Origin: Physella acuta
Lineage: Eukaryota > Mollusca > Gastropoda > Physidae
Direction of reading: 5' to 3'
NCBI RefSeq assembly: GCF_028476545.1
Contig: NW_026732527.1
Span: 7,501-71,500 of the forward strand
DNA: 64,000 bases
How positions within the stretch are numbered: the stretch's first letter is position 1; the number at the start of each line of letters is the position of its first letter. The position numbers and the translations under genes were made by a program. The notes beneath the pieces were generated by a model that was given only the letters and a program-made list of their open reading frames with translations, had not been told where the DNA came from and made no database searches. Positions 1-13,919 of this stretch are shown here, one piece after another.

Positions 1-684
<684 letters not shown>

Positions 685-1412
685 TGTAGCTTTAAAATGG
701 TGCAGTATTTTTGTAGCTTTAAAAATGGTGCAGTATTTTTGTACCTTTAAAAATGGTGCAGATTTTTTTAGCTTTAAAAATGGTGCAGCGTTTTTGTAGC
801 TTTAAAAATAGTGCAGTATTTTTGTAGCTTTAAAAATGGTGCAGTATTTTTGTAGCTTTAAAAATGGTGCAGTATTTTTGTAGCTTTAAAAATGGTGCAG
901 TATTTTTGTAGATTTAAAAATGGTGCAGTATTTTTGTAGCTTTAAAATGGTGCAGTATTTTTGTAGCTTTAAAAATGGTGCAGTATTTTTGTAGCTTTAA
1001 AAATGGTGCAGTATTTTTGTAGCTTTAAAAATGGTGCAGTATTTTTGTAGATTTAAAAATGGTGCAGTATTTTTGTAGCTTTAAAAATGGTGCAGTATTT
1101 TTGTAGATTTAAAAATGGTGCAGTATTTTTGTAGCTTTAAAATGGTGCAGTATTTTTGTAGCTTTAAAAATGGTGCAGTATTTTTTGTAGCTTTAAAAAC
1201 GGTGCAGTATTTTTTGTAGCTTTAAAAACGGTGCAGTATTTTTTGTAGCTTTAAAAATGGTGCAGTATTTTTGTAGCTTTAAAAATGGTGCAGTATTTTT
1301 GTAGCTTTAAAAATGGTGCAGTATTATTGTAGCTTTAATAATGGTGCAGTATTTTTGTAGATTTAAAAATGGTGCAGTATTTTTGTAGCTTTAAAAACGG
1401 TGCAGCATTTTT
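685..1412. repeat. 28-bp minisatellite, about 26 copies
   Basis: The unit is 28 bp and contains TTTTTGTAGCTTTAAAAATG followed by GTGCAGTA. Copies differ by a few substitutions and single-base length changes. It lies upstream of the first Ig gene and ends just before a hAT-like MITE. Confidence 0.93.
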
Positions 1413-1445
1413 AATTGAAATGAATTATTTTCGAAAGTTTACATG

Positions 1446-1648
1446 CAGAGGCGTAGCGACCCCTCCCGGCGCCCGGGGACAAACTTTTTTCATTTGCACC
1501 CCTCCCCTCAAACTTTCGATTTGCACCCCCCCTCGAACTTTTCATTTGCACCCCCCCTTAAACTTTCAATTTGGCGCCCCCCTAAGGTCGGCGCCCGGGG
1601 ACATATGTCCCCCCCCCCCCCCCGCCCCACCCCCTCGCTACGCTTCTG
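1446..1648. mobile_element. hAT-like MITE, family 1, copy 1
   Basis: The ends are inverted repeats: left CAGAGGCGTAGCGAC, right TCGCTACGCTTCTG. It is flanked by an exact 8-bp target duplication, TTTACATG, at 1438-1445 and 1649-1656. The 8-bp duplication and CAG start are typical of hAT transposons. The inside is G/C-homopolymer rich with repeated 'aactttcgatttgcacccc' phrases and codes for nothing. It would depend on a transposase supplied elsewhere. Confidence 0.88.
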
Positions 1649-1659
1649 TTTACATGTAA

Positions 1660-2379
1660 CTTTACTCCCTTGTCTGACGCGCTAATTCTTGTCTTTTTCG
1701 TAGGTGTAACTTTCTAGCGTAATCCGATTTTTTGGCGAAGCGATACTTTTGCTAATTGCTTTGAAATTTGACAAACAGGTTAAGACCCGATGAAAATGTT
1801 ATGCTTTTGTTTATTGTTATTAAAATTCATATTGAATTATTATATATTTAAAGAAAGTCAATAGATTTTCATCATTTTAGTAAAAAATGCAAAAAAAGAT
1901 CGTTATTATAACAATATTAGTTTATTATTGTTTTTTTTAATGCGCGGAAAAATGCTTTAGTAAAATTATTACTGACTTGTGTTTATTATATTCGTTTTGT
2001 ATTTTGCATAGTCAATGCGCACTAAAAGATGTAGGATGTTTTGAAAATTTTGAAGCGCACTATTGAACGGAAAAAAAATGTGTATACATCTACAACGGCA
2101 AGACAGCTGTTTTAGAAATACAAATCTAGATTTTAAATGGTTTTTCAACAGAGTTACTCCTAGTCATGTCAAATAATTTTGTCTAACTGGTCACAGTTCT
2201 TGTCTCTGTTGAATTTGTGAGCTAACAGTAAATGGGTTTGCCTGAGTTTAAATAAATATAAAATGAGTTTAACTTTATTTATTTTTTTATTGATAAATAG
2301 AGAAGTAGTCTATGGAATCATGTTCACTGTGATTAACATTAAGTTAGGAAATGTGTGTGTATGTCTGTGTGTGTGCTGC

Positions 2380-2414
<35 letters not shown>

Positions 2415-2929
2415 GGAGAAAGAAAGGGATCATTTATAATGTGTTATATTTGGGCAGGGGATGTACTCAGCAATGTTATATAAGAATATATTAAGCAATG
2501 TTATATAAGAATAGAGAACACTCTTTGTTTACGCAAAATACAGCAATAATATATTTCTAATTAAGATCTAACTAATTACTGCATTACAAATGAATCTAGA
2601 TATAATTAAGGATATTTGTTTCTGGATGATTTTCCATAAAGTGAAGCAAATTTTTAAACTTCAAGTTGCCCATTTGAAGTAACCATCAGCGTGCATGTGT
2701 TTATTGAAAAGTTTTCTTCTTCCTCTCCACATTTAGTGTTTGTTTGAAGTTTTGTTCAACAGCAGATTTAGAGATGCTAGTAAGAGAGAGGCATAGTACG
2801 CAACATTCGGACAAATTGGTCTTTGTAATTTTTGACAACGCTAGTTTTGAATTGTGCCGAATCCAGTGAAAATAGACTTTACTGTCATTCTTATATTGCC
2901 CGTGAACGGTTTCAGCAATCGATAATTTC
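1660..2929. other. Upstream region of the first Ig gene
   Basis: AT-rich and non-coding. It contains a short GT/GA microsatellite at about 2377-2415. A 17-mer at 2055-2071 (GCGCACTATTGAACGGA) recurs exactly upstream of the second Ig gene. A possible 5' UTR splice acceptor (TTTCAG) ends at 2915. I cannot place a promoter. Confidence 0.5.
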
Positions 2930-5900
2930 ATGACAACCCGAAAACAAAAACACTTTTTAGGACTGTTGTTTATCGTTTCAGGTAAGACTCAATGACGTGT
3001 ATTTGGTTTATGTGCTATACAAATACAGGTTAGATTATTAGGAAAAGCATCAATTAACGTCAAGTGTTTTAGGATTTTGTAAGAGTAAGGTTTTGTTTGT
3101 GATTTAAGTTTAGTTGTAGACAAATAAGTAAATTTTTCATGAACGTATCGTTGAATGAGTGAGTGTTAAAATGTTTATTTTCTTCAATACTTGAAGCTAG
3201 AATCCTAGCCCCTATCATAATTTGGCATGTACATTTTTGGGCTTTTTTACATACATGTAAGCCGTATTTACCTCTATACATTGTCTTACATATATATAAG
3301 CCGTCATTACCTCTACAGGGTTACATACATGTAAGCCGTCATTACATCTATAAATTGTCTTACATACATGTAGCCGTCATTACCCCTACAGTCTTACATA
3401 CATGTAAGCCGTCATTACCCCTACAGTCTTACATACATGTAAGCCGTCATTACCCCTACAGTCTTACATACACGTAAGCCGTTATTACCTTTGAACTGTT
3501 GAATTGAACACAGGCGCACTAGGTTCGACCATCTTGAGTCCCTCAATCGCCAAAGAGGGCACGCCCATCACCACCACCTGCACCCCCTCTAAAGTGGGCC
3601 TCAACGGCATGAAAGACCAAATAGTGCAGGTCACTCTCATGCGGAACGGGGAGGGGAAGCCCTCGTACATAGCAAGCATTGTTCCGCTCGAATCCGAAGC
3701 TCGAAATCTCATTATCGTAAGTCATTTTATGTATTGAAATCAATAATTTAAAATTGATTTTATTTTATGAATTCACAATACTGCTTAGAATTTGCGTTCA
3801 TTGAATAAAAACAAAAGTAAAGAATATTCTTTAAACCAATCGTTCCATTGGGCATGGAGTTGCGTCCATATTTTTTTTTAACCTCGCCATTTAAAGAGAA
3901 GCTGTGATCAGCATTTTGCACAGCCATTTTTACTTTCCCTTACATAAGTTAGGTACCGATTAGTGCTGGGTGGACTCGGTGACTTTCTACTGACTTGGAC
4001 CCGGATTCCAGACTTTCGGGCTAGCAGCCAAGCGTTCTACGGCTTAGGCCACGTCCAGTGTTTCTTCCAGACTTTTTTCTCCGGGGGGGGGGGGGGGCAC
4101 TTGAAATTTTCGCGGGGGGGGGGGGCGGTAGACTTTCTTCGGGGGAGGGGCGGACACTGTTAAAAGTATATATTTTCTATATAAATTATGTAAATTTCAT
4201 TTCGTTCGGTAGAATTTTTTTTCCCCGAAGAGATGCCTGGAAGAAACTCTGGCCACGTCGTCATGGAATAGATAATGGCTAAGGTAGAAGATACATTTTT
4301 GAATTGGTAAAGGTTGAGAGTTGTACACTGGGAAAGGGGGGGGGGGGGGGGGGGCGGTAGAGAATTCCCTCTAGCCATTCAGAAGTTTAGCACAGTGTTT
4401 AAGTTTTCAATAACTTCACACATTAAAGAACAGATTTCCGATTATACCGGCTTTTATTGTTAGGATCTTGTATTGATTCCCTTGCGCCTTACATTGTTTT
4501 CGATTTTTTGGTTATAAATGAGTTTTGATCTTGAAAGTTCCCCTACCTCTGTTTCCCTTTCCTCACCCGCCCGTCCTTATTTGCTGCCTGCCCACACTAC
4601 ACTGTACACCATTGACCCAAGCATTCATCCAACCATTGACTCGACCTTGACCTTTCTCGACCAGCACCTGGCCAGAAGCGAGATTGTGCACTGGACCATA
4701 TTCTCCCCCGGTAGTCTGGGCAGCGTGGTGCTACAGGCCGTCAAGCAGGAAGTAGAACAGTCCGACGCCGGCAACTACACATGTGTCGTCTACTTCAGGC
4801 AGGGGAGGCAAAACATCGACAACCTCAAGGAGTCCAACAGCTTGATCGTCATACGTAAGTCAGTCGAACGTGACGTCATTTCCGGCTCTTGATGTCCGTT
4901 GGCCAATCAGGGACATAGCGATTGTTCACTTTGTGACGTACTGTAGGTTTAGAGTTCACTTTTAAAGACTGTAGGTTTATAGTTTACTTTGTGACATACT
5001 GTAGGTTTATAGTTTACTTTGTGACATACTGTAGGTTTATAGTTTACTTTGTGACATACTGTAGGTTTATAGTTTACTTTGTGACATACTGTAGGTTTAT
5101 AGTTTACTTTTGTTACATATTGTAGGTTTATAGTTCACTTTTAAAGACTGTAGGTTTATAGTTTACTTTATTACATGCTGTAGGTTTATAGTTTACTTTG
5201 TGACATATTGTAGGCTTATAGTTTACTTTATTACATGCTGTAGGTTTATAGTTTACTTTGTTACATATTGTAGGCTTATAGTTTACTTTATTACATGCTG
5301 TAGGTTTATAGTTTACTTTGTTACATACTGTAGGTTTATAGTTTACTTTGTTACATACTGTAGGTTTATAGTTTACTTTGTTACATACTGTAGGTTTATA
5401 GTTTACTTTATTACATGCTGTAGGTTTATAGTTTACTTTGTTACATACTGTAGGTTTATAGTTTACTTTATTACATACTGTAGGTTTATAGTTTACTTTG
5501 TTACATACTGTAGGTTTATAGTTTACTTTGTTACATACTGTAGGTTTATAGTTTACTTTGTTACATACTGTAGGTTTATAGTTTACTTTGTTACATACTG
5601 TAGGTTTATAGTTTACTTTATTACATACTGTAGGTTTATAGTTTACTTTGTTACATACTGTAGGTTTATAGTTTACTTTATTACATACTGTAGGTTTATA
5701 GTTTACTTTGTTACATACTGTAGGTTTATAGTTTACTTTGTTACATACTGTAGGTTTATAGTTTACTTTATTACATACTGTAGGTTTATAGTTTACTTTG
5801 TTACATACTGTAGGTTTATAGTTTACTTTATTACATACTGTAGGTTTATAGTTTACTTTTTTTTTTAAACTATATGTTTATAGTTTACTTTGTTACATAC

Positions 5901-8900
5901 TGTAGGTTTATAGTTTACTTTGTTAAACACACTAGGTTTATAGTTTACTTTGTTACATACTGTAGGTTTATAGTTTACTTTGTTAAACACTAGGTTTATA
6001 GTTTACTTTGTTACATACTGTAGGTTTATAGTTTACTGTGTTAAACACACTAGGTTTATAGTTTACTTTGTTACATACTGTAGGTTTATGGTTTACTTTG
6101 TTAGATACTGTAGGTTTATAGTTTACTTTGTGACATACTGTAGGTTTAATACTTTATAGTTTACTTTGTTACATACTGTAGGTTTATAGTTTACTTTGTT
6201 AGATACTGTAGGTTTATAGCTTACTTTGTGACATACTGTAGGTTTATAGTTTACTTTGTTACATACTGTAGGTTTAAAGTTTACTTTGTGACATGCTGTA
6301 GGTTTATAGTTTACTTTCTGATATATTGTAGGTTTAAAGTTTACTCTGTTATATACTGTATGTTGTAGATGCAAAAGCTCACTTGGATGAACAGGTTTAG
6401 TAAACAATTACCCATTCGAGCCGGACTGTCCACGGAGCAGATGAAGTAGAGTTCATCTGTTTCTGTGACCCTGTAATATGAAGAAATAGTGCCTTCTTCA
6501 CTATGCCAAGTCGCCTCTACTTCCCCTGTTATAAGACATGTACCTGTCACAGTTGGGTGGACTCGTGGTCTTTCAACTAGCTCGAGTTCAGGTTACAAAC
6601 TCCAAACCTGCTGGTTTACAGTCGCATTCACTACTCTACGACCATGGGGCCTCTCGGTACTGTCTGAAGATTACTCTGTCGAAGAGTTTTTTTTTAATTG
6701 CTAGCACTAATACCTGCCTGTATTGAGTTAACCCTGAGCGCACCCAATCTAAGGCATGTTAATTATCACGTGGTGCCCGCCATATTCCAGCAAGGTCACC
6801 TCGACCTATCGTTCTCCACTCTATCGTGGTCAAGGGGTCGACCTTCATGGCGCACTGTGACGTCAGCCGGGTGAACATAGCCCACAGGGAGTACTCCCTG
6901 AACCAGCTCCAGATGTACCACGCCCAGAAGTGTGGCCACAGCTATTCCCTGATTGGTCAGCTTGACTTGGCGAAGAATCGCAGCACGGAGAATAAAGTAC
7001 GTCATTTCCGGGTTTCTATTACTTACTCAAACTGATCACTGCATTTTCAGCTTTTCAAATGTAGACGTCGTAGATATGTTATGCAAGGGATAGGGGAGGG
7101 GAAGGGGGTAGAGGAATTTATAAGTCATACATGAGATTGCGCATTCTGGGAAAAACGATGGTAGTCTACATATATGGTGGTAGTCTACATATATGGTGGT
7201 AGTCTACATATATGGTGGTAGTCTACATATATGGTGGTTGTCTACATATATGGTGGAAGTCTACATATATGGTGGTAGTCTACATATATGGTAGTAGTCT
7301 ACGTATATGGTGGCAGTCTACACATAGTCTACATATAAGGTGGTAGTCTACATATATGGTGGTAGTCTACATATAAGGTGGTAGTCTACATAAAAGGTGG
7401 TAGTCTACATATACGATGGTAGTCTACATATATGGTGGTAGTCTACATATACGGTGATAGTCTACATATACGATGGTAGTCTACATATATGGTGGTAGTC
7501 TACATATACGGTGGTAGTCTACATATACGGTGGTAGTCTACATATATGGTGGTAGTCTACATATACGGTGGTAGTCTACATATATGGTGGTTGTCTACAT
7601 ATATGGTGGTAGTCTACATATATGGTGGTTTTCTACATATATGGTCGTTGTCTACATATATGGTGGTAGTCTACATATACGGTGGTAGTCTAGATATATG
7701 GTGGTTGTCTACATATATGGTGGTAGTCTACATATACGGTGGTAGTCTACATATAAGGTGGTAGTCTACATATATGGTGGTAGTCTACATATATGGTGAT
7801 AGTCTACATATACGGTGGTAGTCTACATATACGGTTGTAGTCTACATGTATGGTGGTAGTCTACATATGTGGTGGTAGTCTACATATATGGTGGTAGTCT
7901 ACATATACGGTGGTAGTCTACATATATGGTGGTAGTCTACATATAAGGTGGTAGTCTACATATATGGTGGTAGTCTACATATATGGTGATAGTCTACATA
8001 TACGGTGGTAGTTTACATATACGGTGGTAGTCTACATATACGGTGGTAGTCTACATATAAGGTGGTAGTCTACATATATGGTGGTAGTCTACATATACGG
8101 TAGTAGTCTACATATACGGTGGTAGTCTACATATATGGTGGTAGTCTACATATACGGTGGTAGTCTACATATACGGTGGTAGTCTACATATATGGTGGTA
8201 GTCTACATATGTGGTGGTAGTCTACATATGTGGTGGTAGTCTACATATATGGTGGTAGTCTACATATACGGTGGTAGTCTACATATATGGTGGTAGTCTA
8301 CATATAAGGTGGTAGTCTACATATATGGTGGTAGTCTACATATTTGGTGATAGTCTACATAATTATACGGTGGTAGTCTACATATACGGTGGTAGTCTAC
8401 ATATATGGTGGTAGTCTACATATACGGTGGTAGTCTACATATATGGTGGTAGTCTACATATAAGGTGGTAGTCTACATATATGGTGGTAGTCTACATATT
8501 TGGTGATAGTCTACATAATTATACGGTGGTAGTCTACATATACGGTGGTAGTCTACATATATGGTGGTTGTCTACATATATGGTGGTAGTCTACATATAT
8601 GGTGGTTGTCTACATATATTGTGGTAGTCTACATATACGGTGGTAGTCTACATATATGGTGGTAGTCTACATATACGGTAGTAGTCTACATATACGGTGG
8701 TAGTCTACATATATGGTGATAGTCTACATATACGGTGGTAGTCTACATATACGGTGGTAGTCTACATATATGGTGGTAGTCTACATATGTGGTGGTAGTC
8801 TACATATATGGTGGTAGTCTACATATACGGTGGTAGTCTACATATATGGTGGTAGTCTACATATATGGTGGTAGTCTACATATATGGTGGTAGTCTACAT

Positions 8901-10224
8901 ATTTGGTGATAGTCTACATAATTATACGGTGGTAGTCTACATATACGGTGGTAGTCTACATATATGGTGGTAGTCTACATATACGGTGGTAGTCTACATA
9001 TATGGTGGTAGTCTACATATAAGGTGGTAGTCTACATATATGGTGGTAGTCTACATATTTGGTGATAGTCTACATAATTATACGGTGGTAGTCTACATAT
9101 ACGGTGGTAGTCTACATATATGGTGGTTGTCTACATATATGGTGGTAGTCTACATATATGGTGGTTGTCTACATATATTGTGGTAGTCTACATATACGGT
9201 GGTAGTCTACATATAAGGTGGTAGTCTACATATATGGTGTTAGTCTACATATATGGTGATAGTCTACATATACGGTGGTAGTCTACATATACGGTTGTAG
9301 TCTACATATATGGTGGTAGTCTACATATGTCGTGGTAGTCTACATATATGGTGGTAGTCTACATATACGGTGGTAGTCTACATATATGGTGGTAGTCTAC
9401 ATATAAGGTGGTAGTCTACATATATGGTGATAGTCTACATATACGGTGGTAGTCTACATATACGGTGGTAGTCTACATATACGGTGGTAGTCTACATATA
9501 CGGTGGTAGTCTACATATACGGTGGTAGTCTACATATACGGTGGTAGTCTACATATATGGTGGTAGTCTACATATGTGGTGGTAGTCTACATATATGGTG
9601 GTAGTCTACATATATGGTGGTAGTCTACATATATGGTGATAGTCTACATATACGGTGGTAGTCTACATATACGGTGGTAGTCTACATATACGGTGGTAGT
9701 CTACATATACGGTGGTAGTCTACATATATGGTGGTAGTCTACATATATGGTGGTAGTCTACATATATGGTGGTAGTCTACATATACGGTGGTAGTCTAAA
9801 TATATGGTGGTAGTCTACATATATGGTGGTAGTCTACATATATGGTGGTAGTCTACATATATGGTGGTAGTCTACATATAATGTGGTAGTCTACATATAT
9901 GGTGGTAGTCTACATATACGGTGATAGTCTACATATACGGTGGTAGTCTACATATATGGTGGTAGTCTACATATATGGTGGTAGTCTACATATACGGTGG
10001 TAGTCTACATATATGGTGGTAGTCTACATATAAGGTGGTAGTCTACATATATGGTGGTAGTATAGGGTATGTATAGGGTCAATTTGTATTGGGAGAATTG
10101 GGTTAGATAGAAACTTTGTTATCTAAAACAAACTTTTTTTTTAACATACAAGAAAATACTACTCACATAATTGATTATTAATTTTACTTTATCAACATAT
10201 GTAGTAAAAATTAAATTACATATA

Positions 10225-10307
<83 letters not shown>

Positions 10308-11322
10308 CGTGGAAGGTGACGTGTATGTAGATGTACACGTACACGTACAAGTACACTTAGAAATAGATGTTGATGAAAATGTAGATGTAGATGTAGATAA
10401 TTTACTCCTTTATGTTTTACTTAGACACTGCCCGAGCTACCAAAAAACTGGGTACTAGAGAAAAACGAAAACGCTGAAAACTTGCCCAAACTCCACGGGC
10501 CAGAGCTTTTGTTGAGGGTTCATGGTGGCTCCCAGCGAGATGGCGGCTGTTTTCAGTGTAAAGTTGTTTATACAATCAGTGGCGGCCGGCCCGAAGCGGT
10601 GATTTCTGAGGTCACAGTAACAATTAAAGGTGAGGCTTGAATGTAGGTAGTTTACTTGGGACAGGCCTTGAAAGTGAGATGAGACATGAGTGAAAAGTGA
10701 GATGAGACATGAGAAAATAGTGAGATGGGACATGAGTAAATAGTGAGATGAGACATGAGTAAATAGTGAGATGGGACATGAGTAAATAGTGAGATGAGAC
10801 ATGAGAAAATAGTGAGATGAGACATGAGAAAATAGTGAGATGAGACATGAGTAAATAGTGAGATGAGACATGAGTAAAAAGTGAGATGAGAGATGAGTAA
10901 AAAGTGAGATGGGACATGAGTAAAAAGTTAGATGGGACATGAGTTTGGATTATCATTATGTTTTGACTAACTTAAATAGTGACAGTGAGAATTACTTATT
11001 ATTAATTTTATGAACATCATTAGCTTTAAATTTGTCTTAAGATTAAATGTAATACTCGACAACATACTAGAGCTAGCGTCTACAGTGAGACTATGTTACA
11101 TTATGTTAAGCTGTAGCTTTACTGAACTTCTTGCCAGAGATAGAAGACGATTCCGCATCACATGTCCGATTCGAACCATTCCATGCACCGGAAAAAGGAG
11201 ATTTCGTAGCGGTCAGACAACTTTCAAGGAACGATGCATCCTCTGTATTTCTAGGCGCCGCCTCGAGATTGGCGCTGGTATGCGTGACGTCACTCGTGTT
11301 AATTAACTATCAAATCAAGTAA
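2930..11322 (+). CDS. IgA: two-Ig-domain cell-surface protein, GPI-type tail (complete, 6 exons)
   Basis: Exons: 2930-2981, 3514-3716, 4665-4854, 6791-6996, 10425-10629, 11138-11322. All introns are GT-AG with phases 1,0,1,0,1. The spliced length is 1041 nt, one open frame of 346 aa. Exon 1 is a signal peptide starting [18 protein letters not shown]. Ig1 spans about residues 20-148, with canonical Cys40 and Cys125 in DAGNYTC. Ig2 spans about 150-285, with Cys171 and Cys262 in DGGCFQC plus an extra pair Cys196/Cys259. The strand-C Trp typical of Ig domains is replaced by hydrophobic residues. The tail ends in a hydrophobic run ([13 protein letters not shown]) with a short YQIK end, so a GPI signal or a short membrane helix are both possible. 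AATAAA follows at 11344. It is the first of three same-strand paralogues. The function is unknown; a role in surface recognition or immunity is inference. Confidence 0.88.
3244..3480. repeat. 35-bp minisatellite in IgA intron 1
   Basis: Unit of 35 bp in its regular part, containing GTAAGCCGTCATTACC and CTACAG, that is a donor-like and an acceptor-like motif in each unit. It stops about 30 bp before the real acceptor of exon 2. Confidence 0.85.
3885..4275 (-). mobile_element. SINE family B copy, interrupted by a MITE
   Basis: The right part, read on the minus strand, looks like a tRNA head with box-A and box-B-like blocks. The left part carries the family hallmarks GGTACC and GCTGGGTGGACTCGG. 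A hAT-like MITE lies in the head at 4056-4251. Boundaries are approximate and the copy is diverged. Confidence 0.6.
4056..4251. mobile_element. hAT-like MITE, family 2, copy 1
   Basis: Inverted ends: left CAGTGTTTCTTCCAGAC, right GCCTGGAAGAAACTCTG. An exact 8-bp target duplication, GCCACGTC, lies at 4048-4055 and 4252-4259. The interior is rich in poly-G and non-coding. It sits in IgA intron 2, inside an older SINE. Confidence 0.88.
4940..6358. repeat. 30-bp minisatellite in IgA intron 3, about 46 copies
   Basis: Unit contains ACTGTAGGTTTATAGTTTAC and is 30 bp long. Because 30 is divisible by 3, it gives a 222-codon periodic frame at 5200-5868 that is not a gene. The array begins about 85 bp after the exon 3 donor. 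Confidence 0.95.
6430..6650 (-). mobile_element. SINE family B copy
   Basis: Contains the family tail GATGAAGTAGAGTTCATCTG, then ACCTGTCACAGTTGGGTGGA, then a tRNA-like head on the minus strand with box-B-like and box-A-like blocks. It is in IgA intron 3 just after the 30-bp array. Confidence 0.65.
7150..10060. repeat. 19-bp minisatellite in IgA intron 4, about 150 copies
   Basis: Unit is GGTGGTAGTCTACATATAT with common C/T and A/T variants. A variant containing ACATAATTATACGG recurs near 8350, 8505, 8910 and 9065 (spacings about 156, 404 and 156). This shows blocks of many units were copied together. It fills most of the intron. Confidence 0.95.
10225..10302. repeat. (AT)n microsatellite
   Basis: Uninterrupted AT dinucleotides in IgA intron 4, about 125 bp before exon 5. 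Confidence 0.95.
10670..10945. repeat. 23-bp minisatellite in IgA intron 5
   Basis: The unit contains AGTGAGATGAGACATGAGTA and is 23 bp. It starts about 40 bp after the exon 5 donor, and each unit carries an AGTGAG donor-like core similar to the real AAAG|GTGAG. Confidence 0.92.
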
Positions 11323-11343
11323 CTATTTGAGTACATTTCATGT

Positions 11344-11349
11344 AATAAA
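11344..11349 (+). promoter_or_regulatory. Polyadenylation signal of IgA
   Basis: AATAAA lies 21 bases after the IgA stop codon. Confidence 0.65.
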
Positions 11350-11754
11350 AAGGCTTTAGATGTTGATGAAGAAAAACTAATTTGATTTACTGGACAATTT
11401 ATTTAAAATAAAGTAAAAAATCTTGAATTCAGTTAACATTTTCTCAGACATTGAGGCTTGTTTTATTAAAACCACTTCGAACATCAGACACATTGTTAGG
11501 TAGATTGTAGAGTAAATGAACTCGTAATGCCAGTGACAGAATTGAACATGATTAACCCTGCCTTGTAATTTGTTGCCAATACTAAATAAAAATATTCACC
11601 CTGATTTCAATTTGTTTTTGAGTAAAGTATTTACTAATTTAAAAAAAAAACCATTTGTGTCTTTGTTTAACAAAGTAATGAAAGTTGTTAAAGATAAAAC
11701 AATTAGATTGACATTATCAGTACCTTTCTTTCTTTCGTACCCAAGACAAATGGG

Positions 11755-13190
11755 GAAGATGAAGTAGAGTTAATCTGTTACACCGACGTCGGAATAATGT
11801 GGTCAGCACTATGCTCAGCAACATTCGTTTCCCCAACGTTTGTCAGGTACCCAACAGAGCTGGGTGGACTCAGTGAGTCAGGTACCCATCAGAGCTGGGT
11901 GGACTCAGTGAGTCAGGTACCCACCAGAACTGGGTGGACTCAATGAGTCAGGTACCCACCAGAACTGGGTGGACTCAATGAGTCAGGTACCCACCAGAAC
12001 TGGGTGGACTCAATGAGTCAGCTACCCATCAGAGCTGGGTGGACTCAGTGAGTCAGGTACCCATCAGAGCTGGGTGGACTCAGTGAGTCAGGTACCCATC
12101 AGAGCTGGGTGGACTCAGTGAGTCAGGTACCCATCAGAGCTGGGTGGACTCAGTGAGTCAGGTACCCATCAGAGCTGGGTGGACTCAGTGAGTCAGGTAC
12201 CCACCAGAACTGGGTGGACTCAGTGAGTCAGGTACCCATCAGAGCTAAGTGGACTCAGTGAGTAAGGTACCCATCAGAGCTGGGTGGACTCAGTGAGTCA
12301 GGTACCCACCAGAACTGGGTGGACTCAGTGAGTCAGGTACCCATCAGAGCTGGGTGGACTCAGTGAGTCAGGTACCCATCAGAGCTGGGTGGACTCAGTG
12401 AGTCAGGTACCCATCAGAGCTGGGTGGACTCAGTGAGTCAGGTACCCACAGAGCTGGGTGGACTCAGTGAGTCAGGTACCCATCAGAGCTGGGTGGACTC
12501 AGTGAGTCAGGTACCCATCAGAGCTGGGTGGACTCAGTGAGTCAGGTACCCACAGAGCTGGGTGGACTCAGTGAGTCAGGTACCCATCAGAGCTGGGTGG
12601 ACTCAGTGAGTCAGGTACCCATCAGAGCTGGGTGGACTCAATGAGTCAGGTACCCACAGAGCTGGGTGGACTCAGTCAGGTACCCACCAGAACTGGGTGG
12701 ACAATGAGTCAGGTACCCACCAGAACTGGGTGGACAATGAGTCAGGTACCCATCAGAGCTGGGTGGACTCAGTGCGTCAGGTACCCATCAGAGCTGGGTG
12801 GACTCAGTGCGTCAGGTACCCAAAGAGCTGGGTGGACTCAGTGAGTCAGGTACCCATCAGAGCTGGGTGGACTCAGTGAGTCAGGTACCCATCAGAGCTG
12901 GGTGGACTCAGTGAGTCAGGTACCCATCAGAGCTGGGTGGACTCAGTGAGTCAGGTACCCACAGAGCTGGGTGGACTCGGGATCCTCCTATAGACTAGAG
13001 CCCGGGATCCGAACCTCGGACTTTCTGGTAAGCAGTCGTGTGCTCTTCCACCCGACCACAGCGCGACATTGAGACACGCCATACACAACTATGGTCACAT
13101 TTTGGTGCCAGCTCACGCGGGGACGGCAGAAAGTCCCCCCCCCCTGCGTGCCGGTCTCTGACAGGTGTCTTTGCCATTCCACAAACACTT
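11755..13190 (-). mobile_element. SINE family B copy split by an internal 35-bp array
   Basis: The SINE tail side is at 11755-11850 (GATGAAGTAGAGTTAATCTG, GTGGTCAGCACTATG). The tRNA-like head on the minus strand is at about 12975-13070, with B-box-like GGTTCGGATCC and A-box-like TGGTCGGGTGGAAGAG. Between them the GGTACC...GCTGGGTGGACTC part of the SINE body has been amplified into an array. Confidence 0.7.
11847..12975. repeat. 35-bp minisatellite grown from a SINE, about 32 copies
   Basis: Unit contains GAGTCAGGTACCCATCAGAG and then CTGGGTGGACTCAGT, 35 bp in all. Some copies lack a base or a short segment. The same sequence occurs once in other family B SINEs in the window. Confidence 0.93.
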
Positions 13191-13384
13191 AGATTTTTTT
13201 CTGAGTGAGCCCCCACGCCACCCTAGGCCTTCCCTGTCTCCTTCTACCCTGCGGTCTCAAACTCAGCGCCGTAGCTGTGATTTCATCTGACGTCACCCTT
13301 AGTAGATGGCACATCCAAGGCCATCTTTTTTCAATTATTTTTGAAGCGGCTTCCAGTTTCATATCTCTTCGTCGAGTACACAGC

Positions 13385-13915
13385 CGTTGTGGTTCAGGTA
13401 CACAGGTGGGTCAAGTACACAGTAGAGGTGGGTCAGGTACAAAAGTGGGTCAGGTACACAGCCGAGGTGGGTCAGGTACACAGGTGGGTCAAGTACACAG
13501 TAGAGGTGGGTCAGGTACAAAAGTGGGTCAGGTACACAGCCGAGGTGGGTCAGGTACACAGTGGAGGTGGGTCAGGTACACAGTGGAGGTGGGTCGGGTA
13601 CACAGTGGAGGTAGGTCAGGTACACAGTTGAGGTGGGTCAGGTACACAGGTGGGTCAGGTACACAGCCGAGATGGGTCAGGTACACAGGTGGGTCAGGTA
13701 CACAGCCGAGATGGGTCAGGTACACAGGTGGGTCAGGTACACAGCCGAGATGGGTCAGGTACAAAGGTGGGTCAGATACACAGTGGAGGTGGGTCAGGTA
13801 CACAGGTGGGTCAGGTACACAGGTGGGTCAGGTACACAGTGGAGGTGGGTCAGGTACACAGGTGGGTCAGGTACACAGCCGAGATGGGTCAGGTACACAT
13901 CAGACGTGGGTCATT
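13385..13915. repeat. Mixed 17/24-bp minisatellite
   Basis: Core GTGGGTCAGGTACACAG (17 bp), alternating with longer units carrying CCGAGAT or TGGAG inserts. It yields overlapping open frames on both strands, none with coding character. It lies between IgA and IgB. Confidence 0.92.
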
Positions 13916-13919
13916 ACGC

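Noticed and set aside
4518-4664. Extending IgA exon 3 upstream to the open frame start
   Set aside because: The acceptor CGACCAG at 4664 gives the required phase 0; the earlier AG at 4620 gives the wrong phase.
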